This document shows positions 37,234 through 46,183 of a stretch of 64,000 nt of DNA, in pieces (positions within the stretch are counted from its first letter, which is position 1; every line of letters begins with the position of its first letter). A program made the position numbers and the translations under genes. This DNA is from Pseudomonas sp. LRP2-20 (GTDB lineage Bacteria; Pseudomonadota; Gammaproteobacteria; Pseudomonadales; Pseudomonadaceae), in assembly GCF_024349685.1 (NCBI RefSeq), contig NZ_AP025944.1, positions 4,594,001 to 4,658,000 of the forward strand, in the 5' to 3' direction. The notes under the pieces were generated by a model. The model had not been told where the DNA came from and did not search any database. It saw only the letters and a list, made by a program, of their open reading frames with translations.

Positions 37234-38169
37234 TCAGCGTTTTTTCTTGTCATACAGCCGCGGCGCACCCTCGGGCCGCGACTTGAAGCGCCGATGCGCC
37301 CACAGGTACTGCTCGGGGCATTCGCGCAGCACACCTTCGACCCACTGGTTGATACGCAGGCAATCGGCTTCTTCGCTGTCACCGGGGAAACCCTCCAGCG
37401 GCGGGTGAATCACCAGACGATAGCCGCTGCCGTCCTCCAGGCGCTTCTGGGTGAACGGAATCACCTGCGCCTTGCCCAGGCGGGCGAACTTGGTGGTTGC
37501 GGTGACCGTGGCCGCCGGGATACCGAACAACGGCACGAAGATGCTCTGCTTGGCGCCGTAATCCTGGTCCGGTGCGTACCAGATCGCCCGGCCCGAGCGC
37601 AGCAACTTGAGCATGCCACGGACGTCATCACGCTCCACCGCCAGCGAATCGAGGTTGTGCCGCTCACGGCCACTGCGCTGGATGAAGTCGAACAGCGGGT
37701 TGCCGTGCTCGCGGTACATGCCGTCGATGGTATGGGCCTGGCCGAGCAGCGCGGCGCCGATTTCCAGGGTGGTGAAGTGCACCGCCATCAGAATGGCGCC
37801 CTGCCCGGCCTGCTGCGCTGCCTGCAGGTGCTCGAGGCCTTCGATGTGGGCCAGGGGCGCCAGGCGGGCCTTGGGCCACCACCAGCTCATGGCCATTTCG
37901 AAGAAGGCGATACCGGTGGAGGCGAAGTTGGCCTTGAGCAGGCGCCGCCGTTCGTCGTCGGACAGCTCCGGGAAGCACAGTTCGAGGTTACGCGCGGCAA
38001 TGCGCCGGCGCTCGCCGGCCACACGGTACATCAGCGCACCCAGGGCACTGCCGAGCCACAGCAGGGCTCGGTATGGCAACTGCACCACCAGCCACAGCAG
38101 GCCCAGGCCAAGCCACAGGCCCCAGAATCGCGGGTGAAGGAAGTAGGGTCGAAAACGCGGGCGTTCCAT
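37234..38169 (-). CDS. lpxL: Lipid A biosynthesis lauroyl acyltransferase
   Basis: Adds a secondary acyl chain to lipid A at the inner membrane. The 311 residues match the LpxL/HtrB family. The N-terminus FRPYFLHPRFWGLWLGLGLLWL is a membrane anchor. The catalytic HX4(D/E) motif is HFTTLE, then MYREHGNPLFDFIQR and YAPDQDYGAKQSIFVPLFG complete the acyltransferase signature. Pseudomonas has two HtrB homologues that add laurate or 2-hydroxylaurate; which one this is cannot be told. The start MERPRF at 38169 follows GGAAG. It is divergent from minC with a 111-bp gap. Confidence 0.93.
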   Translation of the reverse strand: MERPRFRPYFLHPRFWGLWLGLGLLWLVVQLPYRALLWLGSALGALMYRVAGERRRIAARNLELCFPELSDDERRRLLKANFASTGIAFFEMAMSWWWPKARLAPLAHIEGLEHLQAAQQAGQGAILMAVHFTTLEIGAALLGQAHTIDGMYREHGNPLFDFIQRSGRERHNLDSLAVERDDVRGMLKLLRSGRAIWYAPDQDYGAKQSIFVPLFGIPAATVTATTKFARLGKAQVIPFTQKRLEDGSGYRLVIHPPLEGFPGDSEEADCLRINQWVEGVLRECPEQYLWAHRRFKSRPEGAPRLYDKKKR

Positions 38170-38280
38170 TGAAGCTTCCGGCAAGACAAAGGCCGAGCAT
38201 TCTACATCGGATCGGCACCGGTTGCGGCCAACCGGTCTTATCGTTATAAGTCAGGGCACTTTTTTCGCAACAAGCCGTCT

Positions 38281-39039
38281 ATGCAGACCATGAGCCCAAA
38301 CCACACACCCGACACCGCCTCCGTGTTCCAGCTCAAGGGCAGCATGCTCGCCATCACTGTGCTGGAACTGGGGCGCAACGACCTGGAAGCCCTCGACCGC
38401 CAGCTGGCGGCGAAAGTGGCCCAGGCCCCGAATTTCTTCAGCAACACGCCGCTGGTGCTGGCGCTGGACAAACTGCCAGCCGACGAAGGGGCGATCGACC
38501 TGCCCGGGCTGATGCGTATTTGCCGCCATCATGGCCTGCGAACCCTGGCGATCCGCGCCAACCGCATCGAGGACATCGCCGCGGCGATCGCCATCGACCT
38601 GCCGGTGTTGCCGCCATCCGGCGCCCGCGAGCGGCCGCTGGAGCCCGAACCCGAGGTCAAGAAGGCCGAACCGGCCCCGCCCCCGGCTCCCGCTCCCGAG
38701 CCAGAGGTGCGCCCGACCCGCATCATCACCTCGCCCGTGCGAGGCGGCCAGCAGATCTACGCCCAGGGTGGCGATCTGATCGTCACCGCCTCGGTCAGCC
38801 CAGGTGCGGAACTTCTCGCCGATGGCAACATCCATGTGTACGGCGCCATGCGCGGCCGCGCCCTGGCCGGGATCAAGGGTAATACCAAGGCACGTATCTT
38901 CTGCCAGCAGATGACCGCCGAAATGGTCTCGATCGCCGGCCAGTACAAGGTGTGCGAAGACCTGCGCCGCGACCCGCTGTGGGGCGCCGGCGTGCAAGTC
39001 AGCCTGTCCGGTGACGTGTTGAACATCACCCGTCTTTAA
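38281..39039 (+). CDS. minC: Septum site-determining protein MinC
   Basis: Inhibitor of FtsZ polymerisation that keeps division at mid-cell; recruited to the membrane by MinD. It has 252 residues: an N-terminal FtsZ-binding domain ([15 protein letters not shown] to AIDLPVLP), a proline-rich linker ([13 protein letters not shown]) and the C-terminal beta-helix ([26 protein letters not shown] to GDVLNITRL), which binds MinD. The ATG at 38281 and one three codons later are both possible, and neither has a strong ribosome site. It leads minCDE. Confidence 0.97.
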   Translation: MQTMSPNHTPDTASVFQLKGSMLAITVLELGRNDLEALDRQLAAKVAQAPNFFSNTPLVLALDKLPADEGAIDLPGLMRICRHHGLRTLAIRANRIEDIAAAIAIDLPVLPPSGARERPLEPEPEVKKAEPAPPPAPAPEPEVRPTRIITSPVRGGQQIYAQGGDLIVTASVSPGAELLADGNIHVYGAMRGRALAGIKGNTKARIFCQQMTAEMVSIAGQYKVCEDLRRDPLWGAGVQVSLSGDVLNITRL

Positions 39040-39138
39040 CGGATACTTGCCGTCATTTTTAGAGCAACTTTTTTATCTGTTGCCGTTTTTTGCATTTTGC
39101 TGGGACACCTGTCCCGACTTATTTAGGGGTGAAACACC

Positions 39139-39951
39139 TTGGCCAAGATTCTCGTCGTTACTTCCGGCAAGGGGGGTGTGGGCAAGACCACCACCAGCGC
39201 CGCCATCGGCACCGGCCTCGCACTGCGCGGCCACAAGACTGTCATCGTCGACTTCGACGTGGGCCTGCGTAACCTCGACCTGATCATGGGCTGCGAGCGC
39301 CGCGTGGTGTACGACTTCGTCAACGTGGTCAACGGCGAAGCCAACCTGCAGCAGGCCCTGATCAAGGACAAGCGCCTCGAGAACCTGTTCGTGCTGGCCG
39401 CCAGCCAGACCCGCGACAAGGACGCGCTGACCCAGGAAGGCGTCGAAAAGGTGCTGATGGAGCTGAAAGAACAGTTCGATTACGTCATCTGCGACTCGCC
39501 GGCCGGTATCGAGAAAGGCGCGCACCTGGCGATGTACTTCGCCGACGAAGCCATTGTCGTGACCAACCCTGAAGTGTCCTCGGTACGTGACTCGGACCGC
39601 ATGCTGGGCATCCTGTCGAGCAAGTCGCGCCGCTCCGAGAACGGCGAGGAGCCGATCAAGGAACACCTGCTGATCACCCGTTACCACCCAGAGCGCGTCG
39701 AAAAGGGCGAAATGCTCAGCATCGCCGACGTCGAAGAGATCCTGGCGATCAAGCTCAAGGGTGTGATCCCCGAGTCGCAGGCCGTGCTCAAGGCCTCCAA
39801 CCAAGGTATCCCGGTCATCCTCGACGACCAGAGCGATGCCGGCCAGGCGTACAGCGACACTGTTGACCGCCTCCTGGGCAAAGAGAAACCCCTGCGTTTC
39901 ATCGAAGTGCCGAAGCAAGGATTCTTCGCGCGCCTGTTTGGAGGCAAGTAA
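39139..39951 (+). CDS. minD: Septum site-determining ATPase MinD
   Basis: Membrane-cycling ATPase that oscillates with MinE and carries MinC. It has 270 residues. The deviant Walker A SGKGGVGKTT is at about residues 9-18, Walker B in VIVDFDVGLRNLDLIMG, and the C-terminal amphipathic membrane-targeting helix is GFFARLFGGK. It starts at a TTG, with AGGGGTGA upstream, because no other start gives the invariant MAKILVVTSGKGG. minE begins three bases after its stop. Confidence 0.98.
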   Translation: MAKILVVTSGKGGVGKTTTSAAIGTGLALRGHKTVIVDFDVGLRNLDLIMGCERRVVYDFVNVVNGEANLQQALIKDKRLENLFVLAASQTRDKDALTQEGVEKVLMELKEQFDYVICDSPAGIEKGAHLAMYFADEAIVVTNPEVSSVRDSDRMLGILSSKSRRSENGEEPIKEHLLITRYHPERVEKGEMLSIADVEEILAIKLKGVIPESQAVLKASNQGIPVILDDQSDAGQAYSDTVDRLLGKEKPLRFIEVPKQGFFARLFGGK

Positions 39952-39954
39952 ACC

Positions 39955-40209
39955 ATGAACCTTTTTGACTTCTTTCGTGGCAGACAGAAACAGACCAGCG
40001 CGTCGGTAGCGAAAGAGCGTCTACAGATCATCGTGGCGCATGAGCGCGGCCAGCGCAGCGAACCGGACTACCTGCCGGCGCTGCAGAAAGAACTGCTGGA
40101 AGTGATCCGCAAGTATGTGAACATCGGCAACGATGATGTGCATATCGAGCTGGAAAACCAGGGCAGCTGCTCGATTCTGGAGCTGAACATCACCTTGCCT
40201 GATCGCTGA
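39955..40209 (+). CDS. minE: Cell division topological factor MinE
   Basis: Stimulates MinD ATPase and releases MinCD from the membrane. The 84 residues begin [24 protein letters not shown], a membrane-binding start followed by the MinD-contact helix ([11 protein letters not shown]), then the topological domain [24 protein letters not shown]. It is the last gene of minCDE. Confidence 0.98.
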   Translation: MNLFDFFRGRQKQTSASVAKERLQIIVAHERGQRSEPDYLPALQKELLEVIRKYVNIGNDDVHIELENQGSCSILELNITLPDR

Positions 40210-40237
40210 TCCGGCTGAAAGCTGGGGCTGCCGTGCA

Positions 40238-40339
40238 GCCCTTCGCGGCGGTTCGGCGCCCCGACAAACCCGCTCCCACAGGATAAGCACAGCACCTGTG
40301 GGAGCGGGTTTGTCGGGGCGCCGAACCGCCGCGAAGGGC
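40238..40339. repeat. Perfect 45-bp inverted repeat (extended REP pair)
   Basis: Bases 40238-40282 and 40295-40339 are exact reverse complements (45 of 45) around a 12-base loop. Each arm joins the REP core AACCCGCTCCCACAGG to the 16-base module CGGTTCGGCGCCCCGA also seen at about 6208 and 35900. Located between minE and the rluA-family gene. Confidence 0.95.
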
Positions 40340-40386
40340 CGCAAGGCGGCCCCAATGCTTTCCCCCTTTTTCACAGAGACTCCGCA

Positions 40387-41022
40387 ATGCCGCTGTCGAA
40401 CATCCAGATCCTCCATGAAGACGCCGCCATCCTGGTGATCAACAAGCCGACCCTGCTGCTGTCGGTACCTGGCCGTGCCGAGGACAACAAGGACTGCCTG
40501 ATCACCCGCCTGCAGGAAAACGGCTACCCGGACGCACTGATCGTGCACCGCCTGGACTGGGAAACCTCCGGCATCATCCTGCTGGCCCGCGATGCCGACA
40601 GCCACCGCGAGCTGTCGCGCCAGTTCCACGACCGCGAGACTGAAAAGGCCTACACCGCGTTGTGCTGGGGCCAGCCGGCGCTGGACAGCGGCAGCATCGA
40701 CCTGCCGCTGCGCTACGACCCGCCCACCAAACCGCGGCACGTGGTGGACCACGAGCAGGGCAAGCATGCCCTGACCTTCTGGCGTATCGTCGAGCGCTGC
40801 GGGGACCACTGCCGCGTCGAACTGACGCCGATCACCGGCCGCTCGCACCAGCTGCGCGTGCACATGCTGTCGATCGGCCATCCGTTGCTGGGTGACCGCC
40901 TGTATGCCAACCCAGAGGCGCTGGCGGCCCATGAACGGCTGTGCCTGCATGCCTCGATGTTGAGCTTCACCCACCCGGTCAGCGGTGAGCGCCTGAAGTT
41001 CGAGTGCCCTGCCCCCTTCTGA
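40387..41022 (+). CDS. rluA: RluA-family pseudouridine synthase
   Basis: Converts uridine to pseudouridine; RluA acts on 23S rRNA U746 and tRNA U32. It has 211 residues. The catalytic Asp is in VHRLDWETSGI, with the upstream KPTLLLSVPGR and downstream TPITGRSHQLRVHM motifs of the family. The short length without an S4 domain fits RluA rather than RluC or RluD. Position after minE agrees with PAO1 order as recalled. Confidence 0.92.
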   Translation: MPLSNIQILHEDAAILVINKPTLLLSVPGRAEDNKDCLITRLQENGYPDALIVHRLDWETSGIILLARDADSHRELSRQFHDRETEKAYTALCWGQPALDSGSIDLPLRYDPPTKPRHVVDHEQGKHALTFWRIVERCGDHCRVELTPITGRSHQLRVHMLSIGHPLLGDRLYANPEALAAHERLCLHASMLSFTHPVSGERLKFECPAPF

Positions 41023-41038
41023 TCTTGCTAGGCCTGTA

Positions 41039-41133
41039 CCGGCCTCTTCGCGGCTGAAGCTGCTCCCACAGGTATTGCGCAGCCTTGAGAGCAGTGCGGT
41101 CCCAGTGGGAGCGGCTTTAGCCGCGAAGAGGCC
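41039..41133. repeat. REP pair (inverted), CGGCTGAAGC type
   Basis: GGCCTCTTCGCGGCTGAAGC and mirror GAGCGGCTTTAGCCGCGAAG, ending just before the apeB promoter region. Confidence 0.86.
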
Positions 41134-41190
41134 GACACAAATTTTCGACTCAATAGGCTAAACTCGCGCCACTGCTGTCTGGAGTGAGTT

Positions 41191-42480
41191 ATGCGCGAAG
41201 CACTGAATACCGGCCTGATCGAATTCCTCAAGGCCTCCCCGACGCCCTTCCATGCCACCGCCAGCCTGGCCCAGCGCCTGGAGGCGGCCGGCTACCAGCG
41301 CCTGGACGAGCGTGACAGCTGGGCCGCGGTGCCCGGTGGCCGCTATTACGTTACCCGCAACGACTCCTCGATCATCGCCATCAAGCTGGGCAAGCAGCCG
41401 CCGCTGCTGAACGGCATCCGCATGGTCGGCGCGCACACCGACAGCCCGTGCCTGCGGGTCAAGCCGCAGCCCGAGCTGCAGCGCCAGGGCTTCTTGCAAC
41501 TGGGCGTTGAAGTGTACGGCGGCGCGCTGCTGGCGCCGTGGTTCGACCGCGACCTGTCGCTGGCCGGGCGGGTCACCTTCCGCCGTGACGGCAAGGTCGA
41601 AAGCCAGCTGATCGACTTCAAGCTGCCGATCGCGATCATCCCCAACCTGGCGATCCACCTGAACCGCACCGCCAACGAAGGCTGGCAGATCAACCCGCAG
41701 AACGAGCTGCCGCCGATTCTGGCGCAGGTGGCCGGTGACGAGCGCATCGACTTCCGCGCCGTGCTCACCGAGCAGCTGGCACGCGAGCACGACCTCAACG
41801 CCGACGTGGTGCTGGATTACGAGCTGAGCTTCTACGATACCCAGGACGCCGCACTGATCGGCCTCAATGGCGACTTCATCGCCGGCGCCCGCCTGGACAA
41901 CCTGCTGTCGTGCTACGCCGGCCTGCAGGCGCTGCTGGGTGCCGACAGCGACGAGACCTGCGTGCTGGTGTGCAACGACCATGAAGAAGTCGGCAGCTGC
42001 TCGGCCTGTGGTGCCGACGGCCCGATGCTCGAACAGACCCTGCAGCGCCTGCTGCCGGACGGCGACGCCTACGTACGCACCATCCAGCGCTCGCTGATGG
42101 TCTCGGCCGACAACGCCCACGGCGTGCACCCCAACTACGCCGACAAGCACGACGGCAACCACGGGCCCAAGCTCAACGCCGGGCCGGTGATCAAGGTCAA
42201 CAACAACCAGCGCTACGCCACCAACAGCGAAACCGCCGGGTTCTTCCGCCACCTGTGCATGGCCGAGGAAGTGCCGGTGCAGAGTTTCGTGGTACGCAGC
42301 GACATGGGCTGTGGTTCGACCATCGGGCCGATTACCGCCAGCCACCTGGGTGTGCGGACGGTGGATATCGGCTTGCCGACCTTTGCCATGCATTCGATTC
42401 GTGAACTGTGCGGCAGCCATGACCTGGCGCATCTGGTGAAGGTACTGAGTGCCTTCTACCGTAGCCGCGAGCTGCCTTGA
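41191..42480 (+). CDS. apeB: M18-family aspartyl aminopeptidase-like protein
   Basis: Cobalt/zinc aminopeptidase of 429 residues, usually dodecameric and cytosolic. Metal ligands lie in [18 protein letters not shown] (His, Asp), [17 protein letters not shown] (Asp), NDHEEVGS (Glu-Glu), [12 protein letters not shown] (His/Asp) and the late [14 protein letters not shown] (His). Start [22 protein letters not shown] is typical of the family and follows GGAG. Confidence 0.95.
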   Translation: MREALNTGLIEFLKASPTPFHATASLAQRLEAAGYQRLDERDSWAAVPGGRYYVTRNDSSIIAIKLGKQPPLLNGIRMVGAHTDSPCLRVKPQPELQRQGFLQLGVEVYGGALLAPWFDRDLSLAGRVTFRRDGKVESQLIDFKLPIAIIPNLAIHLNRTANEGWQINPQNELPPILAQVAGDERIDFRAVLTEQLAREHDLNADVVLDYELSFYDTQDAALIGLNGDFIAGARLDNLLSCYAGLQALLGADSDETCVLVCNDHEEVGSCSACGADGPMLEQTLQRLLPDGDAYVRTIQRSLMVSADNAHGVHPNYADKHDGNHGPKLNAGPVIKVNNNQRYATNSETAGFFRHLCMAEEVPVQSFVVRSDMGCGSTIGPITASHLGVRTVDIGLPTFAMHSIRELCGSHDLAHLVKVLSAFYRSRELP

Positions 42481-42495
42481 GATTGATGTAGGCAG

Positions 42496-42600
42496 GCCCG
42501 GACTTTTCGCGGGACAAGCCCGCACCCACAGTGACCGCGCAGGGCTTGAGCCCTGTGGAAGACCTGTGGGAGCGGGCTTGCCCCGCGAAGAGGCCGGGCC
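42496..42600. repeat. REP pair (inverted)
   Basis: TTTTCGCGGGACAAGCCCGC and mirror GGGAGCGGGCTTGCCCCGCG, with AAGAGGCCGGGCC at the end, between apeB and the small membrane gene. Confidence 0.88.
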
Positions 42601-42685
42601 TGAAAACAACTGTCCAGGATCAATCCCCCTTCTGCCCAACCCGCTATGCTTGTTATATGGCCCCCAAGCAGAAGGACTGCTGCCC

Positions 42686-42853
42686 ATGTCCCCCTTCCTC
42701 TCACTGTTCGTGCCGGTGTTTCTGTTCCTGATGCTGCTGACCATCGGCTTCAGCCTGCGCGAGCGCAACATCGGCGTGCTGATGATGTGGATCGGCACAC
42801 TGGGCATCTTTGGCCTCACCTGCTGGACGATCCTGGAGAAACTGCCGACATAA
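42686..42853 (+). CDS. Small membrane protein, unknown
   Basis: A 55-residue protein, MSPFLSLFVPVFLFLMLLTI and then GFSLRERNIGVLMMWIGTLGIFGLTCWTILEKLPT in two hydrophobic blocks. AAGGA lies nine bases before the ATG at 42686, and the gene ends 44 bases before the MscS-like channel. The frame is open for 80 codons upstream but only through the REP, so the short start is favoured. No family is recognised; a hypothetical protein lies at the same place in PAO1, as I recall. Confidence 0.7.
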   Translation: MSPFLSLFVPVFLFLMLLTIGFSLRERNIGVLMMWIGTLGIFGLTCWTILEKLPT

Positions 42854-42897
42854 ACCTCTACACTCGGTCAATCGTTTGACCTGAGGTAGATTTCCCG

Positions 42898-45051
42898 GTG
42901 CCAGCCTTTCTGCGTTGCCTAGCCCTGCTGCTGTTCATCTTCATGTCCCCGGCCCAGGCGGCGGGCTTGCCCAGCCTGCTGGGCTCCAGCGCCCCCGCCC
43001 AGCCCGAAGCCACCGAGCCCCTGGGCAAATCGCTGGACGAGGTGATCAAGAACCTCGAGAACGACCAGCAACGTGCCAAGCTGCTGGCCGACCTGAAGAA
43101 ACTGCGCGACGCCACCAAGCAATCGCAACCTACCGTCGAACAGGGTGTTCTGGGCCTGATCGGCGGCGCCCTGCACGACTTCGAAAAACAGTTCAGCGGT
43201 GACTCCAGCCCCTTCTACCGCTGGTCGCAGGAAATAGAACAGGCCCAGGTCGAACTGACCGAACTGATCGTTCCGGTGCATCAGTGGCCGGCTATCCTGT
43301 TCGGCTTTGCCGCAGTCATCGCGGTGTGGAGCTTGCTGGCCTATGCCTTCAACTGGGTCGGCCACCGCGTGCGGGTGCGTTTCGGCCTGACCGAGGAGCT
43401 GCCCCAACACCCGCGCACCTGGGACCTGGTGCGCTTTGCCCTGCGCAAGCTGGGGCCATGGCTGGTGGCACTGGTCTTCACCATCTACCTGAGCTTCGCC
43501 CTACCGCCGTCGCTGGGCAAGTCGCTGGCCATGGTGCTGGCCTATGCACTGGTGGTCGGCACCTGCTTCTCGGCCATCTGCGTGATCGCCTTCTCGCTGC
43601 TCGACGGCCCCCATCGTCACCGCGCCCTGCATATCCTGCGCCACCAGGCCTTCCGCCCGCTGTGGCTGATCGGCAGCTTCGCCGCCTTTGGCGAGGCCAT
43701 GAGCGACCCGCGCATGCTGGTCGCCCTGGGTACCCACCTGGCCCATGCCCTGGCGACATTGGCCAATGTCATCGCGGCACTGTCGTCGGGCCTGTTCATC
43801 CTGCGCTTCCGCCGGCCGATCGCCCACCTGATCCGCAACCAGCCCCTGGCCCGGCGCCTGACCCGGCGCACCCTGAGCGACACCATCGAGATCCTCGGCA
43901 GTTTCTGGTTCGTGCCGGCGCTGATCCTGGTGGCCGTGTCGCTGTTCGCCACCTTCATTTCCGCCGGCGACACCAGCACCGCCCTGCGCCAGTCGCTGAT
44001 GTGCACCGTGCTGGTGGTGGTGTGCATGGTGCTCAACGGCCTGGTGCGCCGCCACGCCGCCAACCCGAAACGCGCCAGCAAGCGCCAGGCGGTGTATGCC
44101 GAGCGCCTGCGCAACTTCGGCTACCTGCTGGTGCACCTGTTCATCTGGCTGGTGTTCATCGAACTGGGGCTGCGCGTGTGGGGCTTGTCGATGATCGGCT
44201 TCGCCGAAGGCGAGGGCCATGAAGTGAGTGTGCGCCTGCTGGGCCTGGCCGGCACGCTGATCGTTGCCTGGCTGGTATGGATCCTCGCCGATACCGCCGT
44301 GCACCATGCCCTGGTGCGGTCGCGCCGCGGCCTGGCCAACGCCCGCGCGCAGACCATGATGCCGCTGATCCGCAACGTGATGTTCGTGGTCATCTTCATC
44401 ATCGCGGTGATCGTCGCCCTGGCCAACATGGGCATGAACGTCACGCCGCTGCTGGCCGGTGCCGGTGTGATCGGCCTGGCCATCGGTTTTGGCGCGCAGT
44501 CGCTGGTGGCCGACCTGATCACCGGGTTGTTCATCATCATCGAAGACTCGCTGGCGATCGACGACTATGTCGATGTCGGCGGCCACCTGGGCACGGTCGA
44601 GGGCCTGACCATCCGCACCGTGCGCCTGCGTGACATCGACGGCATCGTGCATACCATCCCGTTCAGCGAGATCAAGAGCATCAAGAACTACTCCCGCGAG
44701 TTCGGCTACGCGATCTTCCGCGTGGCGATTCCGCACAGCATGAACATCGACCAGGCGATCACGCTGATCCGCGAAGTGGGGCAGAAACTGCGCAACGACC
44801 CGCTGATGCGCCGCAACATCTGGTCACCGCTGGAGTTGCAGGGGGTGGAGAGTTTCGAATCGGGCTCGGCAATCCTGCGGGCACGCTTCAAGACCGCGCC
44901 GATCAAGCAGTGGGAAGTGTCGCGGGCTTTCAACCTGGCGCTCAAGCGCCAGCTTGACGAGGCCGGGCTGGACCTGGCCACGCCGCGCCTGTCGGTGCAG
45001 GTAGTCACGGCCGGGGGTGGCAAGATGGCAGAATCAGGTTCCTCCAGTTAG
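42898..45051 (+). CDS. MscS-family mechanosensitive channel, long form
   Basis: Protein of 717 residues with a signal peptide (MPAFLRCLALLLFIFMSPAQA), a periplasmic region, about ten membrane helices and the MscS core near the C-terminus. The pore-lining helix is GMNVTPLLAGAGVIGLAIGFGAQSLVADLITG, and the beta domain follows with DDYVDVGGHLGTVEGLTIRTVRLRD. This resembles E. coli YbiO/YnaI-type large channels that open under osmotic downshock. It starts at a GTG with GAGGT upstream. Confidence 0.92.
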   Translation: MPAFLRCLALLLFIFMSPAQAAGLPSLLGSSAPAQPEATEPLGKSLDEVIKNLENDQQRAKLLADLKKLRDATKQSQPTVEQGVLGLIGGALHDFEKQFSGDSSPFYRWSQEIEQAQVELTELIVPVHQWPAILFGFAAVIAVWSLLAYAFNWVGHRVRVRFGLTEELPQHPRTWDLVRFALRKLGPWLVALVFTIYLSFALPPSLGKSLAMVLAYALVVGTCFSAICVIAFSLLDGPHRHRALHILRHQAFRPLWLIGSFAAFGEAMSDPRMLVALGTHLAHALATLANVIAALSSGLFILRFRRPIAHLIRNQPLARRLTRRTLSDTIEILGSFWFVPALILVAVSLFATFISAGDTSTALRQSLMCTVLVVVCMVLNGLVRRHAANPKRASKRQAVYAERLRNFGYLLVHLFIWLVFIELGLRVWGLSMIGFAEGEGHEVSVRLLGLAGTLIVAWLVWILADTAVHHALVRSRRGLANARAQTMMPLIRNVMFVVIFIIAVIVALANMGMNVTPLLAGAGVIGLAIGFGAQSLVADLITGLFIIIEDSLAIDDYVDVGGHLGTVEGLTIRTVRLRDIDGIVHTIPFSEIKSIKNYSREFGYAIFRVAIPHSMNIDQAITLIREVGQKLRNDPLMRRNIWSPLELQGVESFESGSAILRARFKTAPIKQWEVSRAFNLALKRQLDEAGLDLATPRLSVQVVTAGGGKMAESGSSS

Positions 45052-45054
45052 AAC

Positions 45055-45142
45055 CCTTTCGCGGGGCAAGCCCGCTCCCACAGGTACAGCACAGCATTTG
45101 AAAACTGTGACGTACCTGTGCGAGCGGGCTTGCCCGCGAAGA
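45055..45142. repeat. REP pair (inverted)
   Basis: TTTCGCGGGGCAAGCCCGCT and mirror GAGCGGGCTTGCCCGCGAAG, between the convergent MscS and GntR genes. Confidence 0.88.
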
Positions 45143-45152
45143 ATCCAGCACC

Positions 45153-45866
45153 TCAGCCAGCCAGGGCGCGGATGCGGATGGCATCGTGCCGCCAGTACTC
45201 CAGGTCACAGTCGATCAAGTGCCCATGCTGGTCGCTGTTGACCCGGGTAATGTGCAACCCCGGGCTACCCACCGATACTTTCAACGCCCCCGCAGCCTCC
45301 AGCGGCAGGGCGGTCGGCAGGATCTCGAAGCACACCTGCCCGTACTGGATGCCATACACCCGCCCGTAGATCTCGGTCAGCGACTGCGCCAGGTCCTGAT
45401 CGAGGATCCCCGGGAAGTACCTCGGGTTCAGATAGTGCTCGGCATACAGCACTGCCCGCCCATCGATGCGCCGCAAGCGGCAGATCCGCACCACACTGGA
45501 CAGCGCCGGCAGCTGCAGGCGCGCGCAGATTGCCGCCGAAGCCGGTTGCAGGCGCGCCGAGAGCAACTCGGTGCTGGCCACCCGCCCCTGATCACGCACC
45601 ATCGCATGGAAGTGGCTACGCTCGATCAGGTCGTAGGTCAGGCGCTGGGGTGCGACGAACCAGCCGCGCCGCTCTTCGCGGTAGATCAGGCCCTGGGCCT
45701 CCAGCTGCACCAGCGCTTCACGCAGGGTGATGCGGGTGGTAGCGAACACTTCGCTGAGCTTGCGTTCGGCCGGCAGCTTGCCGCCCGGCGCCAGCAGGCC
45801 GTGCTCGATCTGCTCCTGCAGGGCATGGCAGATGGCTGTTACCGCGCGCGGTGGCGTCGACTGCAT
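45153..45866 (-). CDS. GntR-family regulator with UTRA domain, PhnR-like
   Basis: A 237-residue repressor-type protein. The N-terminal winged helix (GGKLPAERKLSEVFATTRIT, REALVQLEAQGLIYREERRGWFV) is followed by a UTRA ligand-binding domain ending DQHGHLIDCDLEYWRHDAIRI. Several blocks, including the RRGWFVxPxRL segment and the EYWRHDxxRI end, resemble Salmonella PhnR, the regulator of 2-aminoethylphosphonate uptake, as I remember it. It is divergent from the ABC operon and a perfect palindrome lies just upstream of its start, so it likely controls both. The ATG at 45866 is preferred over a TTG one codon earlier. Confidence 0.85.
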   Translation of the reverse strand: MQSTPPRAVTAICHALQEQIEHGLLAPGGKLPAERKLSEVFATTRITLREALVQLEAQGLIYREERRGWFVAPQRLTYDLIERSHFHAMVRDQGRVASTELLSARLQPASAAICARLQLPALSSVVRICRLRRIDGRAVLYAEHYLNPRYFPGILDQDLAQSLTEIYGRVYGIQYGQVCFEILPTALPLEAAGALKVSVGSPGLHITRVNSDQHGHLIDCDLEYWRHDAIRIRALAG

Positions 45867-46183
45867 CAAAAGGTTACCTATCTGGACTAGTCCAGCCCCA
45901 TGACGGGGCCTTTGGAGAATAGTGCAAGCCTAGGCAGGGCTGATGAACATCCTGTGACAAAGGCCTTGCCCCGGCACTGCCAGAAACGCGCCAAGCCAGC
46001 AGAACCGGGGCGATTACCTGGTCTACGCTGTAGCTTCAAGGCCTGTGCGGGCCCTGCCCTACATCAAACTGTCACGCAAGCGGCCTACCTTGGCTCAAGC
46101 TTTGCTGACCTAGACCAACGGTCAGCGAAAACCGCTTCATTCATAACAACGATCGCTAAAGGCACCCACCCAAGGAGCTACGG
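45867..46183. promoter_or_regulatory. Divergent control region between phnR-like gene and ABC operon
   Basis: A 317-base gap without genes. Notable sites are the palindrome at 45882-45895 and a looser CTGACC/GGTCAG inverted repeat (nine-base spacer) at 46105-46125 nearer the operon. AAGGAG lies before the binding-protein start. Promoter hexamers could not be set with confidence. Confidence 0.6.
45882..45895. promoter_or_regulatory. Candidate GntR operator
   Basis: Perfect 14-bp palindrome CTGGACTAGTCCAG, 16 bases upstream of the regulator's start codon, where an autoregulatory site is expected. Its role is inferred. Confidence 0.55.

Noticed and set aside
40238..40339. Intrinsic terminator after minE
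   Set aside because: No T-tract follows either arm; it is an extended REP pair, though it may still affect transcript ends.
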